35,292 bases of DNA. Origin: Bacteroidota bacterium. Its GTDB lineage: Bacteria > Bacteroidota > Bacteroidia > Flavobacteriales > Flavobacteriaceae. Under the pieces are notes generated by a model. It was not told the DNA's origin and made no database searches. It saw only the letters and a program-made list of their open reading frames with translations. Both the position numbers and the translations under genes were made by a program. Below are positions 8,822 to 18,800 of this stretch, one piece after another (the first letter of the stretch is position 1; every line of letters begins with the position of its first letter). Where the stretch lies: positions 1-35,292 of the forward strand of contig JAEWLN010000012.1 in the NCBI GenBank assembly GCA_023457535.1, given 5' to 3'.

Positions 8822-11800
8822 CTATCGTTTCACCACGCGGATGGTCTTCACCACGCCGCCCTGGTTTACGATGACGTTATAAACACCTGAAGGGTAGTTT
8901 GCCCCTACTTTGAGCCCATTGAGTCCGTCTGCTTCCATTTCTTTAGACTCAACCAATTTGCCGAGCATGTCGTAAATCCGGATTTGCACGCGCTGCTGAC
9001 TTTCTGTGGCAACATCAATGCTGAAATCGGAAACAAACGGGTTTGGATACGATGTGGCTTTGAATTCCGCGACAGGCTGTTCATCGGCCACCCATTTGCC
9101 TGCTCCGGCCGGCGCTGTGATTTCGCACGCATCGCTGAATGGCGACCAGGTTCCGGCTGTCATCACCGCCACGCGCACATAGTACAAACTACCAATGGTA
9201 TAGGTCGAAGACGGAAGCATATTGAAATTGAACCAGTTCACGCCGCGGTCAATGGTCGATGAGGCGTTGTCCGATGCACGTACGATCTGGAAGCGGTATT
9301 GCGTTGCACCGGCGACGCTACCCACTGAAATGGGCGTGGTCTTAAGTGCGACACTTCCGCCACAGTTGGCCAACGATGGTACCGCAGGCGACGACAGTTC
9401 ACATGCCGATCCATATCCGCCGTAGCCTCCGGTGGTTTTCACCGACACCTCGATCCTGTAAAGCGTTCCGTAGTTGTAGCGTTGCAGCATTGGAAGGCTG
9501 AACCAGTTTTGGGTGCGTTCGATGGTTTGAACCGCGTTCGGGCCGGTCGGGGTGGTCAAATCGCTGATACGGAAACGGTAGCCGGTAACGCCCGGAAGGC
9601 TCGTTGTCGCGATCAAAGTATTGATTTGCGCCAGGGTAATGCCACACTGCGACGGATTGACAGCACCCGATCCGCCTTGAGCGAGGATGGCCGGCGTTGA
9701 CACCAAACAAGCTGCGCCCCATGATGCTTGCCAGATTCCCGCGCGTTGCAGTTGGATTTCGACCGTATACGTGGTAGCATACGTATAGGAAGCAAACATC
9801 GTCATGTTGAAGTGCGGTGCCAGGGTTTCAATGGTTTGCACCTGCTCACCGTTGGTCACGCGAATGCGGTAGCCGGTAATCGGGTGTCCGGCCACGGTAG
9901 AAATGCCCACGATCGATCCGATCGAAGTAAGCGTCGTGCCACAAAACGCACTGGTCAGCGAAGTGGTCACTGTTCCGGTTTCGTCAATTGCGCCGTCGCA
10001 ATCGTCATCGACGCCATTGTACGGAATTTCGACCGCATTCGGATGGATTGCACCCACGGCATCGTTACAATCGGTGTTGTCAAGAACATAACCCGCCGGT
10101 GCGGAGCCTGAACAATCTTCGAGCGAAACGGCAGGGTTTCCGTAACCGTCAGCATCGGCGTCTTCAAAATAGGTATAGCACTGGTTGCTGAAGTAAATAT
10201 TATCGAGATAGACGCCAGTAGCGGCGTTGATGTTCTCGAGCTTCAATCCCCAAACCTGCGTCAGATCGGCAGACGGGAAATTGCTCAGCGGAATACTGAT
10301 CGAATTCCATCCCGCAATAAGTCCCGATGCCTGATACAAATGATCGCCATTGGCCAGCAAAAACACATTGACGCGCGAGAGCGCCAAATTAGCGTTGAGC
10401 GGCTCGTTCAGATAAATATCCATATGCAGGTGGCTCATCCCCGATACGTCAAAACGCGCTTCGGTTTGTTCAGTCAGGCCAAGCAGCCCGAAGTTGTTGA
10501 CTTGAAGCGCCGTGTTGGTTCCGTTGGCAACTTCAGTGGTCGTTGCGCTCGAGAATAATGCGCTGATGGTATTGATCGCGTTGGTATACACCGGCGGATT
10601 GCCCGTAAACAACGAAAATACGCGGTCCGGTGTTCTGACTGGCGGAACCGGTGAGGCGGGCGGCGCAGGAAAAGACACCACCAGTTGCGCGGTGATGCTG
10701 CCCGATCCGTATCCGCCGTCAGCGGCTTGCGTGGCCGTGATGGTCGATGTGCCGCCGCCCACAATGTGGATCATGTTTCCGTTGACAATCGTCGCAACAT
10801 TGGTATTGCTGCTCGTGTAGGTGAACGCTCCGGCGCTGTTGGAAGTTGGCGGCGTGATTTCGAAATCCGGATCGTTGAAATTCTTGGCCGGGATTGAAAA
10901 ATCGGCAATAGTCGGAGGCAGGAACGTTTCCGGTCTGTAGAAATAAACGTTGTCTACGTAAACCGTCTTGCCGCCGCCATTACGACTTTCGAATTTGAGA
11001 AAGAACACACCATTGAGATTGAGTCCCTGCGCCGTATAGGTCGACATCGGGATATCGATGCTGTTCCACTGATTTGGCGTGATGTTGAACTGCGCCATCC
11101 GATCGCCGTTGTTGAGCAACCAGATGTTCATGCCCGTACAGTCCTCAGAATACACATCCAGGTGCAAAGTAGTCATGCCCGTCAGGTTGGCCGGCGTGAA
11201 CGTAAAAATCTCAAATTGGAAATTGGTCATTTTCTTGGTGTCGTTGCCTTCGAGCACTTCGTCGGTGGTCGTGGCCTGGTTCTGCCAGGTAAGGTCCGAA
11301 TGCGCGGCGTAAGCGTTGCTGTAGAGCGAAATCACGTCCCAGGTGTTCCGCGTCGGTGGATTTGGCGCAGCTACGCCCAATGGTGGATTGGCCACGATCA
11401 GCTGTGCGGCAATCGACCCGGCTTCATACATGCCGTCGGCGGCCTGGTGCGCGGTAATAGTCACCGTTCCGGGCGCATGCATCGTTACCGTGGTCCCGCT
11501 GATGGTCGCTACCGATGGGTTGCTGCTGGTATAAGTGAACGCCCCGGCGCTTGTAGAACTTGGCGGCGAAAGTTCGAATGGCGGATTGCCAAACACCTGC
11601 GCCGGAATGTTGAAGTCAGCCAATGTAGGTTCGAGTCCCGATGGACGATAGAAGTAAATATTGTCCAGGTACATCTGGAACGGTGCCGGGCTCGAGTTCG
11701 ATTCGAATTTCAATCCGTAAATATTCCCCAGATTGGCCCCGCTATAGTTGGACAGGTCGATCTCGAGCGAGTTCCATCCCGCAGTAAGCCCCGTGGCGGT

Positions 11801-13663
11801 GTAAATGTGATCGACCGGCGGCGAAAGCAGGAAAACGAACAAGCTTGGCAGTGGCGCGTTCAGATACACATCCAAATGCAGCTTGGTCATTCCTGAAATA
11901 TCCACATTGGCCCCGTTGGTCACATAGCCCAGCCAGCCCATGTTGTTGACGCGCAGCGCCGTATTGGTCCCGTTGGCAACCTCATCCATTGTTGTGGCGC
12001 CATTGGACCAGTCCGCGCGAATGGCCGTCATGTCATTGGCATACACCGATGGCGTGCCGGTAAACATTGCAAAAACATCCGCCTCGTTACGCACCGGCGG
12101 AACAGGCGATGGGCCCGGAGCGGGATAACTTGCGGTAAACACAGCAGTGGCCACGCCTTGACCGAATCCGCCCGAAGCGGCCTGTGTAGCTGTAATGGTC
12201 GACGTTCCGCCACCTACAATGGTCAGCGTACTGCCCGATATGGTCGCTACGTTTGTATTGCTGCTCGAAAACGTCCACGTCCCTGAACTGGTGGACGTAG
12301 GTGGAATGAGCGTAATGGGTGCGCCGCCGACGGTGCCGTTGGGAACGGTAAACGCGCCCAATGTTGGCGGCTGCGTGGTGGCCGGTCTGTAAAAGTAAAT
12401 ATTGGTAATGTAGAGTGTGGCATTTTGTCCGAACGTGACCGGAACGATCCATCGCAATTTGGTCAGGTCTACCCCTGCAGGCCCTGACGAATAGCTGCTC
12501 AGCGGGATGTCAAACGAATTCCAGACGCCTTGTGCAACGCCTCCGGGAACGTCGAGTTCGCGCGCGGTTATTGCCGCTCCGTTGTGCGCCTCGAGTTTGA
12601 GTCTCATCGAAGTAAAATTGGGCGACCATACCTCGATGTGCAGGTGCGTCATTTGCGAAACATCCAGCGTATTGGTTGCCGCCGAAATGCCCGAGTAACT
12701 GTGGCCATTGAATTTTTTGACGACCGATCCATCACCTAGCGTTTCATCGGCAATCGAAGAAGCACCACCGCCAAAGGTGTCGAATATAACGCCCGGCTGG
12801 TTGGTGTAAGCCGCGCCGTATTGCGATAAAACGTCCCATGCATTGCGCACCGGCGGGGTTGCAGGACCCGCGGCAGGAACAACGCTGGCCGGGGCTACGG
12901 TGAACGAAGTTTCAACAAATCCCGCAGCGTGCGAGCCGGAAGCCGCCTGGCTCATGCGAATCGTGGTCGTACCGCCGCCCACAATGTGGAGCATGTTGCC
13001 GCCAACAATCGTGGCCACGCTAGGATTGCTGCTGGTATAGCTGATCGTCCCGGAACTCGTGGTGGTGGGTTGCGGAATCTCAAAATCGGCGTCGCCAACG
13101 GTTTTATTGGGAATGATAAACGGCCCGAATGAAGGCGGCGGATTCCCGCCCGTACTGCAAATTCCCCAGGTTATACTTGGCGGAACCGGGTATAATGCAA
13201 GATCGGCGCCTGTGGTTGGCGGAAAAAGCACATGGATTTGCGTGTACAGATTTGGCGCGGAAGTGGACGTAAAATTGACGGTAATGGTTTTGCTGTCGCC
13301 GCTCAATGTGGCGAAATTCATCGCCTGGACGTTGCCGCCGCTGGTTCCGATCCACCATCCTGCATGAATGCCGGTCATTTCCTGGGCCGATTTGATCGTG
13401 ATTTTGTAGTTGTCCGCCGTTGGCTGCTCCATGCTGATTTGAATGGTACGCCCACTGGCTGTCATCTCGTGATCGCAATAATTGATCGCCGACGCCGTAG
13501 CGGTAAACATTACGGCCAACAGCAAAAAGGCCATTCTACAAGCCACGCTGACGAATGATTTCGCCGGTGTTTCACCACTGGCGCGCCACGAATCCGGCGA
13601 CGCATCGGCCGTTACAGTGACCCACGGCCAACTCCGACCATTTAAAGTTTTAAATGCTTCCAT
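8822..13663 (-). CDS. Giant T9SS cargo protein with four alternating Ig-like / carbohydrate-binding-like module pairs, MopE-like motif and FN3-like repeats
   Basis: 1613 residues. There is a long N-terminal segment (1-43) before a hydrophobic signal at about 44-59. An N-terminal beta domain spans about 60-170. Four pairs follow, each an Ig-like (BIG2-type) module (about 178-258, 434-512, 678-757, 917-998; core SSNPSVATI) and a carbohydrate-binding-like jelly roll (about 265-428, 520-674, 770-912, 1007-1160) ending in [YV][LV]DN[IV]YFY or a close variant. Residues 1162-1230 contain the MopE-type Asp-rich motif DADADGYGNP...DNTDCND...GVDDDCDG, a likely calcium-binding element. Three FN3-like modules of about 90 residues (1236-1518) precede a T9SS type A sorting domain (1536-1613: YPNPF, IYDMLGKLV, SGVYNVIV). 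No catalytic domain is recognised; it is probably a secreted, surface-attached glycan-binding or adhesive protein. Confidence 0.85.
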   Translation of the reverse strand: MEAFKTLNGRSWPWVTVTADASPDSWRASGETPAKSFVSVACRMAFLLLAVMFTATASAINYCDHEMTASGRTIQISMEQPTADNYKITIKSAQEMTGIHAGWWIGTSGGNVQAMNFATLSGDSKTITVNFTSTSAPNLYTQIHVLFPPTTGADLALYPVPPSITWGICSTGGNPPPSFGPFIIPNKTVGDADFEIPQPTTTSSGTISYTSSNPSVATIVGGNMLHIVGGGTTTIRMSQAASGSHAAGFVETSFTVAPASVVPAAGPATPPVRNAWDVLSQYGAAYTNQPGVIFDTFGGGASSIADETLGDGSVVKKFNGHSYSGISAATNTLDVSQMTHLHIEVWSPNFTSMRLKLEAHNGAAITARELDVPGGVAQGVWNSFDIPLSSYSSGPAGVDLTKLRWIVPVTFGQNATLYITNIYFYRPATTQPPTLGAFTVPNGTVGGAPITLIPPTSTSSGTWTFSSSNTNVATISGSTLTIVGGGTSTITATQAASGGFGQGVATAVFTASYPAPGPSPVPPVRNEADVFAMFTGTPSVYANDMTAIRADWSNGATTMDEVANGTNTALRVNNMGWLGYVTNGANVDISGMTKLHLDVYLNAPLPSLFVFLLSPPVDHIYTATGLTAGWNSLEIDLSNYSGANLGNIYGLKFESNSSPAPFQMYLDNIYFYRPSGLEPTLADFNIPAQVFGNPPFELSPPSSTSAGAFTYTSSNPSVATISGTTVTMHAPGTVTITAHQAADGMYEAGSIAAQLIVANPPLGVAAPNPPTRNTWDVISLYSNAYAAHSDLTWQNQATTTDEVLEGNDTKKMTNFQFEIFTFTPANLTGMTTLHLDVYSEDCTGMNIWLLNNGDRMAQFNITPNQWNSIDIPMSTYTAQGLNLNGVFFLKFESRNGGGKTVYVDNVYFYRPETFLPPTIADFSIPAKNFNDPDFEITPPTSNSAGAFTYTSSNTNVATIVNGNMIHIVGGGTSTITATQAADGGYGSGSITAQLVVSFPAPPASPVPPVRTPDRVFSLFTGNPPVYTNAINTISALFSSATTTEVANGTNTALQVNNFGLLGLTEQTEARFDVSGMSHLHMDIYLNEPLNANLALSRVNVFLLANGDHLYQASGLIAGWNSISIPLSNFPSADLTQVWGLKLENINAATGVYLDNIYFSNQCYTYFEDADADGYGNPAVSLEDCSGSAPAGYVLDNTDCNDAVGAIHPNAVEIPYNGVDDDCDGAIDETGTVTTSLTSAFCGTTLTSIGSIVGISTVAGHPITGYRIRVTNGEQVQTIETLAPHFNMTMFASYTYATTYTVEIQLQRAGIWQASWGAACLVSTPAILAQGGSGAVNPSQCGITLAQINTLIATTSLPGVTGYRFRISDLTTPTGPNAVQTIERTQNWFSLPMLQRYNYGTLYRIEVSVKTTGGYGGYGSACELSSPAVPSLANCGGSVALKTTPISVGSVAGATQYRFQIVRASDNASSTIDRGVNWFNFNMLPSSTYTIGSLYYVRVAVMTAGTWSPFSDACEITAPAGAGKWVADEQPVAEFKATSYPNPFVSDFSIDVATESQQRVQIRIYDMLGKLVESKEMEADGLNGLKVGANYPSGVYNVIVNQGGVVKTIRVVKR
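10184..13132 (-). repeat. Four tandem module pairs of about 240-256 residues
   Basis: The Ig-like modules start at about residues 178, 434, 678 and 917 of the encoded protein, so the repeat period is 239-256 codons. Recurring protein landmarks are SSNPSVATI/SSNTNVATI, GGGT[ST]TI, PPVRN and LDNIYFYRP. DNA identity between copies is moderate by eye, with several blocks such as the one encoding HIVGGGT nearly identical. Confidence 0.75.
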
Positions 13664-13951
13664 AATTGTTTGGTTTTCTTTTGGTTGTTCTAATTTACCG
13701 TGGGTTGCCCCACTTGTTCAATATTCCTGTGTTATACGACACCCGGAAGCACTTGCGGTCCGGGAAAATCGATATCGATTTCGTAAAATGCTAAAAAAAT
13801 CCATTTCGGTCAGCGGGTAAATCGGGGGAAAAATAAACAGGCTTTTAAAATCAACAATCATCAGTAGGAAACAATTATCGATCGGCGCTCGGCGCACAGG
13901 CTTAAAAAAGGAAAACAGGCCTTTTGGGGAAAGCCTGTTTTCATTGGAATT
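13664..13951. other. Intergenic region before the 1613-residue protein gene
   Basis: This 288-bp region has no credible gene. It holds the terminator of the upstream gene (13904-13942), a perfect 16-bp palindrome (AAATCGAT/ATCGATTT, 13766-13781), and presumably the promoter of the gene starting at 13663, for which I found no consensus -7 box. Confidence 0.5.
13904..13942 (-). terminator. Rho-independent terminator after the two-module carbohydrate-binding protein
   Basis: On the minus strand GAAAACAGGC (13942-13933) and GCCTGTTTTC (13920-13911) form a perfect 10-bp stem around a 12-nt loop, followed by C and six T residues (13909-13904). It lies 9 bp after the stop codon region at 13952. Confidence 0.85.
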
Positions 13952-15538
13952 CTAGTTTTTAACGAGCTTGATGGTTTTGCTGCCGGTTTGCGTCGTCACA
14001 TTGGCAAAATAAACACCTGCGGACAACGTCGTAGCGTCGATTACCGCAGCAGCATTATCTGGCTGCAACGCCTGGATTTGCTTACCGGTCACATCGAATA
14101 GCGAAATGCTTTCGATCGCCTGGTTTGCGGTGATGTTCCACTTGTCTTTTGACGGATTAGGGTAAGCGGCCACGGCCATTTTGCCAAACTGCTGCGTACC
14201 GAGGGTTGGCTCTACGACAGAGAAATAAATGTTGTCAAAATAAACGATGTCCGATACCAGGTCGGAGGTCGTGCCCAATTTGTACTGGAAAAAGAAATTT
14301 TTGTTGAACCCGAGACCTTCATAGAAACTCAGCGGCACGTTGACGCTTTGCCATGAACCTTGAACGAGCGTTCCGTTGCTGCCCGCGGTGGTCAGTTCAT
14401 ACACATATTCGACCACGCCGCCATTGTTTCCGATGACGATGAATCGGATCTGGTCTGAATTGGAATCGGCAAAATAGTCAAAATGCAGCCATTGGTAAGC
14501 CGAAATATTCGTCGTTCCGTTGGTTCCCTGGCCGTAACCCGCCACGGCAAAATTCATTTTGATCGCTTCATTGACGCCAGCGGTAGGGTCCAGATCCGGC
14601 GTTCCGGCCATCGTTCCAAATGAATAATCCGGCGTCCAAAGATTGGTAAACCCACCCGTATCGCCGTAAATGCTGAGCACCTGACTGTTTGGCGTGCCCG
14701 GCATTGGGGACGGGTTCGGGAAAGTCGCGGTAAAATTGATCGTATAGGTTTGGGTCACCGATCCGTTTTGCGACGTCACCTGAACAGTGGCCGCACCCGG
14801 AATGCCCGGTGCCTGTACAATAGACGTAATGGTTGCCCCGGCAGCAGCCGGCGTGGCCAATGTAATTTGCGGAACCGTGGTGGTGCCCACAACAAGTTCA
14901 TAGTTATATTCGGTAACAGACGACGCGAATCCCGGCAAAGTCACGCCATTCACCTGCAGATCGCTCAACGAAGCATCTGATCCCGGTGCGGCCGGCGTTT
15001 TCCAGAAATAAACGTTGTCGAGGTAAATGGTAGCCGGTGTTACCCCGCCCTGGGCATCGAACTTGAGCTGAAATACCTGATCCCAGGTCATTCCCACAAA
15101 TGCGCTTTTGGGTAAGTTCACGCTGCTCCATCCGTTTTGTACCAGCGGAACATCGACCAGGATTTCCGCAACGCCGGTTCCGTTATTGATGGGCGATACT
15201 TTGACGTTGGTCGCATTGGACGTCCAGATGTCGATGTGGAGGTATTCCATTCCCGATGCGTTTTGCGGGGTAAGCTCCGTTCCCTGATAATTAAAGTTCG
15301 GATAAGCGAGCAATAAATTTCCCGTTCCCGGATTGAACGCCGGGTTGACCTGACCGTGACCGGTTTGTCCCCAATTCGGATCATAATTCGTAGCGACATT
15401 GGTAAATGAGTCGCTGTAGATGGAAATCACATCGGCTGGAGCGTTCGTAGGAACAGGCGCATTATTGGCAGGTTGCGCGTACGCCTGGGCTCCCCCAAAC
15501 AGTACACTCAGCAACAAAGTGAAAGTAATTTTTTTCAT
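13952..15538 (-). CDS. Secreted T9SS cargo with two carbohydrate-binding-like modules
   Basis: 528 residues from ATG 15538 (MKKITFTLLLSVLFGGAQAYAQ signal peptide); the upstream ATG at 15568 would add ten residues before it and is less likely. Two jelly-roll modules resemble those of the 1613-residue protein. The first covers about residues 35-180 (ISIYSDSFTNVATNYDPNWG, GMEYLHIDIWTSNATN, ATIYLDNVYFWK) and the second about 285-445 (LSIYGDTGGFTNLW, QWLHFDYFADSNSDQ, IVYFDNIYF). A small cadherin-like/Ig-like domain (LSDLQVNGVTLPGF) lies between them. The last 75 residues or so are a T9SS type A sorting domain (AYPNPSKDKWNI, LFDVTGKQI, SAGVYFANV). No catalytic domain is present. Modules of this type accompany beta-glucan-related proteins in marine flavobacteria, from general knowledge only. 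A candidate operator pair lies upstream and a strong terminator follows. Confidence 0.85.
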   Translation of the reverse strand: MKKITFTLLLSVLFGGAQAYAQPANNAPVPTNAPADVISIYSDSFTNVATNYDPNWGQTGHGQVNPAFNPGTGNLLLAYPNFNYQGTELTPQNASGMEYLHIDIWTSNATNVKVSPINNGTGVAEILVDVPLVQNGWSSVNLPKSAFVGMTWDQVFQLKFDAQGGVTPATIYLDNVYFWKTPAAPGSDASLSDLQVNGVTLPGFASSVTEYNYELVVGTTTVPQITLATPAAAGATITSIVQAPGIPGAATVQVTSQNGSVTQTYTINFTATFPNPSPMPGTPNSQVLSIYGDTGGFTNLWTPDYSFGTMAGTPDLDPTAGVNEAIKMNFAVAGYGQGTNGTTNISAYQWLHFDYFADSNSDQIRFIVIGNNGGVVEYVYELTTAGSNGTLVQGSWQSVNVPLSFYEGLGFNKNFFFQYKLGTTSDLVSDIVYFDNIYFSVVEPTLGTQQFGKMAVAAYPNPSKDKWNITANQAIESISLFDVTGKQIQALQPDNAAAVIDATTLSAGVYFANVTTQTGSKTIKLVKN

Positions 15539-15620
15539 GTGATAAGTTTTTAGAGTTTTAATTATCAAAAGCGAATTTAAAGAATCTGATCTTTACAGTA
15601 TTCATAATGGCCGCATATAT

Positions 15621-15741
15621 AAACTATACAAAAAAAAACTCCCGATTTGTGGGCGCTCCCGTCTAAAATACTTCATAATAAGGCATTAAGCGGCGTTTGA
15701 AAATCAGGACCAGGCAAAGATGTATGGTTGTTGTATAGTTT
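15621..15741. promoter_or_regulatory. Exact inverted pair of AAACTATACAA, candidate operator
   Basis: AAACTATACAA at 15621-15631 and its exact reverse complement TTGTATAGTTT at 15731-15741 have centres 110 bp apart. They lie 83 and 193 bp upstream of the ATG at 15538. The same element in the same arrangement precedes the glycosidase operon (3784-3907). Chance recurrence of an 11-mer in 35 kb is expected about 0.02 times for uniform base composition, more in AT-rich DNA. Confidence 0.5.
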
Positions 15742-15803
15742 TTTTTGCCGATTTGAACCAGCTACAACGTTTTCAAAACTATTTTTTCACCTTAACATCG
15801 GAG

Positions 15804-15825
15804 AAAAATTTAGGGTTTTACCCTA
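15804..15825 (-). terminator. Weak hairpin terminator after the Ig-repeat adhesin gene
   Basis: On the minus strand TAGGGT (15825-15820), an AAA loop and ACCCTA (15816-15811) form a 6-bp stem followed by AATTTTTCTC. It lies about 40 bp after the adhesin stop. The stem is short, so efficiency is uncertain. Confidence 0.45.
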
Positions 15826-15864
15826 TTCTTAAAATGACGGTCAACGAACCGGCACGGATGATGG

Positions 15865-18800
15865 TCAACGCTTGAGTGTGAAGTGCGATTTGAAGATTTC
15901 ATTCTTGCCGTCAAAAGTGTATTCGACCGTAAACCAGTAATCGCTGGCCGGCATCGACTGCCCGTTGAACGCACCGTCCCAACCCGCACCAGCGGACGAC
16001 AATTCTTTGAGCAATTTACCAAATCGGTCGAAAATGCGGATACGCGCGTTATCCATCCCCGATATATTCCATCGGTCATGGTAACCGTCGCCATTGGGCG
16101 TAAAAAATTTCGGATAACCCAATAATTTCACCGATGCGCTCAAATCAGTACAAAATTCGTCGATCGCCCGTACCGTATGCGTCCCGGGCGATACATTGGA
16201 AAACACATTGCTTTCCTGAAACGCGCCCTGGTCGAGTTGATACCAAAAAGGCCCATCGCCGCCTGTGACCATTGCGGTAATCGACGCGTCATCGGCAAAA
16301 GGCCCGGACGTAATTGCCGTTAAATGCCTGCCCTGTGAGCGCTCACCAACTACGGCATGGGTTGGTGCGGAGACACATCCGGCGGCATTGGTCGCAAGTA
16401 CGGTGTAAATTCCCGTTTGTGCTGCAGCATGCCTAGGGCCCGATGCGTCCGGAATCGCAATGCCGTCGAAAAACCATTGGAACGCGTGCGTGGCCGGATC
16501 CAGCTGCGTATCGAGCAGATAGGTTTCGCCCGATGCAGGGCCCGTTCCGAGTGTGCAGATCACGCCGTCGGACATCATCGGTTCAGGCACCGGAAACACC
16601 TCAACCACGATATTGACAGGTGTTCCCACACAGCCATTGCGCACTGGCGTTACCGTATAGGTCACATTGCCCGCAGTCGTTCCCGATGCCTCCAATGGTT
16701 GGGCGATCCAATTTCCGCTACCCGATGCGGCGCCCAAAACACCCACAGCGTAAGCGGTCCATTGAAAAACCGTCCCGGGCGCGCCCGAGGAAAGCACGAT
16801 AGCGGTTGGGTCGCCAGAGCAATAGCGCAGCGCGCCGCTAAAAACCACGTCGGGCAGTGGCGCTACCGTCACCAGGACCGAACTGTTCAGTATCCGGCTG
16901 CAACGGCCATCGGAAAGCGATATGCCGATGAGTTGGTATGTCGCGTTTGCAAACAAAACCCCTGTGGACAGCGTGGCGTGCCCACCGGCGTCGAGCGCAA
17001 CGTTTTGGGTCGTGCCGTTGGCATTTAGGGTCACCATGGCGTTGGGCGTTCCCGATATCGAAACCGAAGCCGTCTGGCCTTCACAAATGGTAGCAGCAAC
17101 AGCCAGCGACGCTGTAAGTTCGGGCACCACCGATACGGTCAGCGTATGGCCGAGCATTTGCGTACACGGATTGCTTCCGGCTGCAGACACGCTGACCAAA
17201 GTCCAGATGGCCGTCGACGTTACACCCGATACGGTTACCGCAGCGCGTCCCACAGTGTCGAGTGTTACGGTCTGCGCGGCGCCCGATCCTACCGTATAGG
17301 TGACGATGGTTTGCGGCGTGCCCTGGATCATGATGGTAGCCGCCGATCCGTAGCAAACCTCAAGTGCAGCATCTTCGAACGATGCCATCGGGGAAACCCC
17401 TGCCGTGAGCGTCGCCGATACGTTCAGCGGTTGCAGGCAAGCACCGGGTGCCGCAGTAGAAACGCCTGTCAGGGTATACGTGCGGGTGGCGGTCAGTCCC
17501 GACACCGCAAATCCGGCCGCCCCCAAAGCGTCAAGGGTGATGGTTTGTGCCGGCCCGCCATCCATCGTATAATGCACTGTGGCATTCGGGGTGCCTGTAA
17601 ACATAACCTGTGCGGTCTGGCTGCCGCAAATCACGGCCGGATTTACCGATACTGCAGCTGTCGCCGGCGCGATGGGTGCAATCGTCAGCGTTTGCGATAG
17701 CGTTTGCACGCAGCTGCCCAAAGTTACATCGATCAGCGCGTACAAAACCGGCGCGTTGATATTGCCCGTGGTTAGGGAAGCCTGCCCGGACTCATTGAGC
17801 GTAATGGTTTGTGCGGCGCCTGAATCAACCGAATAGCGTACGGTGGCATGCGCCGTCCCCGCGAAACCGACTGTCGATCCACTACCTGCACATACTGATG
17901 TCGCGCCCAGCAAAACCGCAACAGGCGCGGCCGCAACAGCTATCGTAACCGACGTCCCGAGCGTACGGGTGCATGTGGCTAACAACGGCGATGTGCACGA
18001 AATGAGCGTGTAGACCGTAGCGGCGGTTAGGGCGGCCGTAGTCAATTGAGCCGTTCCCGAAGCGTCGAGCGCAATGGTTTGCGAAGGTCCGCCATCGATC
18101 GAATACGTGACCATTGCATTGGGTGTTCCGCTGATACCAACTACCGCCGTATCGCCATGGCACACCAAAGCTGTCGCGGCGATACTTGCGTTGGGCAAAG
18201 GCACGATCGTTAGTGACACGGGCGTTCTTGTCGCCGATACGCAATTTGTGGCCGCATTTACCGCCTCTGCGTAAAACGTGCCTGCTGTTGGTGGCGTAAA
18301 GGAAAGGCTGTTGGCCTGAAGCAGATTACCGCCCACGGGCGCGTCGTACCAATTCACGCCCACACCCGCAACAGCCGACACCGACAGGGACGGAACCGGG
18401 GCATCGCTGCAAATGACCGCATCGCCATTACTGACGGGCGTGTCCGGAGCTGCCAGCACAGATACGGTAAAAATATTGGATGTGGTCGAACAAAACGGAT
18501 TGCCAAGATTGGCCAGATCCTGCGCGGCGCGTACGCGGTAATACGTTTGCGCGGACAGCATCGGGGTTTGATAAGTTGCTCCGTTCTGTAGCGGAATATC
18601 GGTCCAGGTAACGGCATCGGAACTGACCTGCCATTGGTAAACATAGGGAACGCCCGTATAGGCCTGTAGCTGGATTGACGCCGGCACGCAGGTCGTAAAC
18701 GTGGTTCCCGTGGCCTCTGTGCTGTAAACTGAGGTGAGCTCGCCGCATGCCGCAAATGAAATATCATCGATGGCCAGGTCATTGCCGCAACCGCCAAGCC

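Larger units (their letters stand above)
15539..15864. promoter_or_regulatory. Intergenic region upstream of the two-module protein
   Basis: A 326-bp AT-rich region with no gene. It contains a weak terminator for the adhesin gene (15804-15825) and an exact inverted pair of an 11-bp element (15621-15631 and 15731-15741). A poly-A/T run adjoins each copy. I could not place a consensus -7 box with confidence. Confidence 0.55.
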
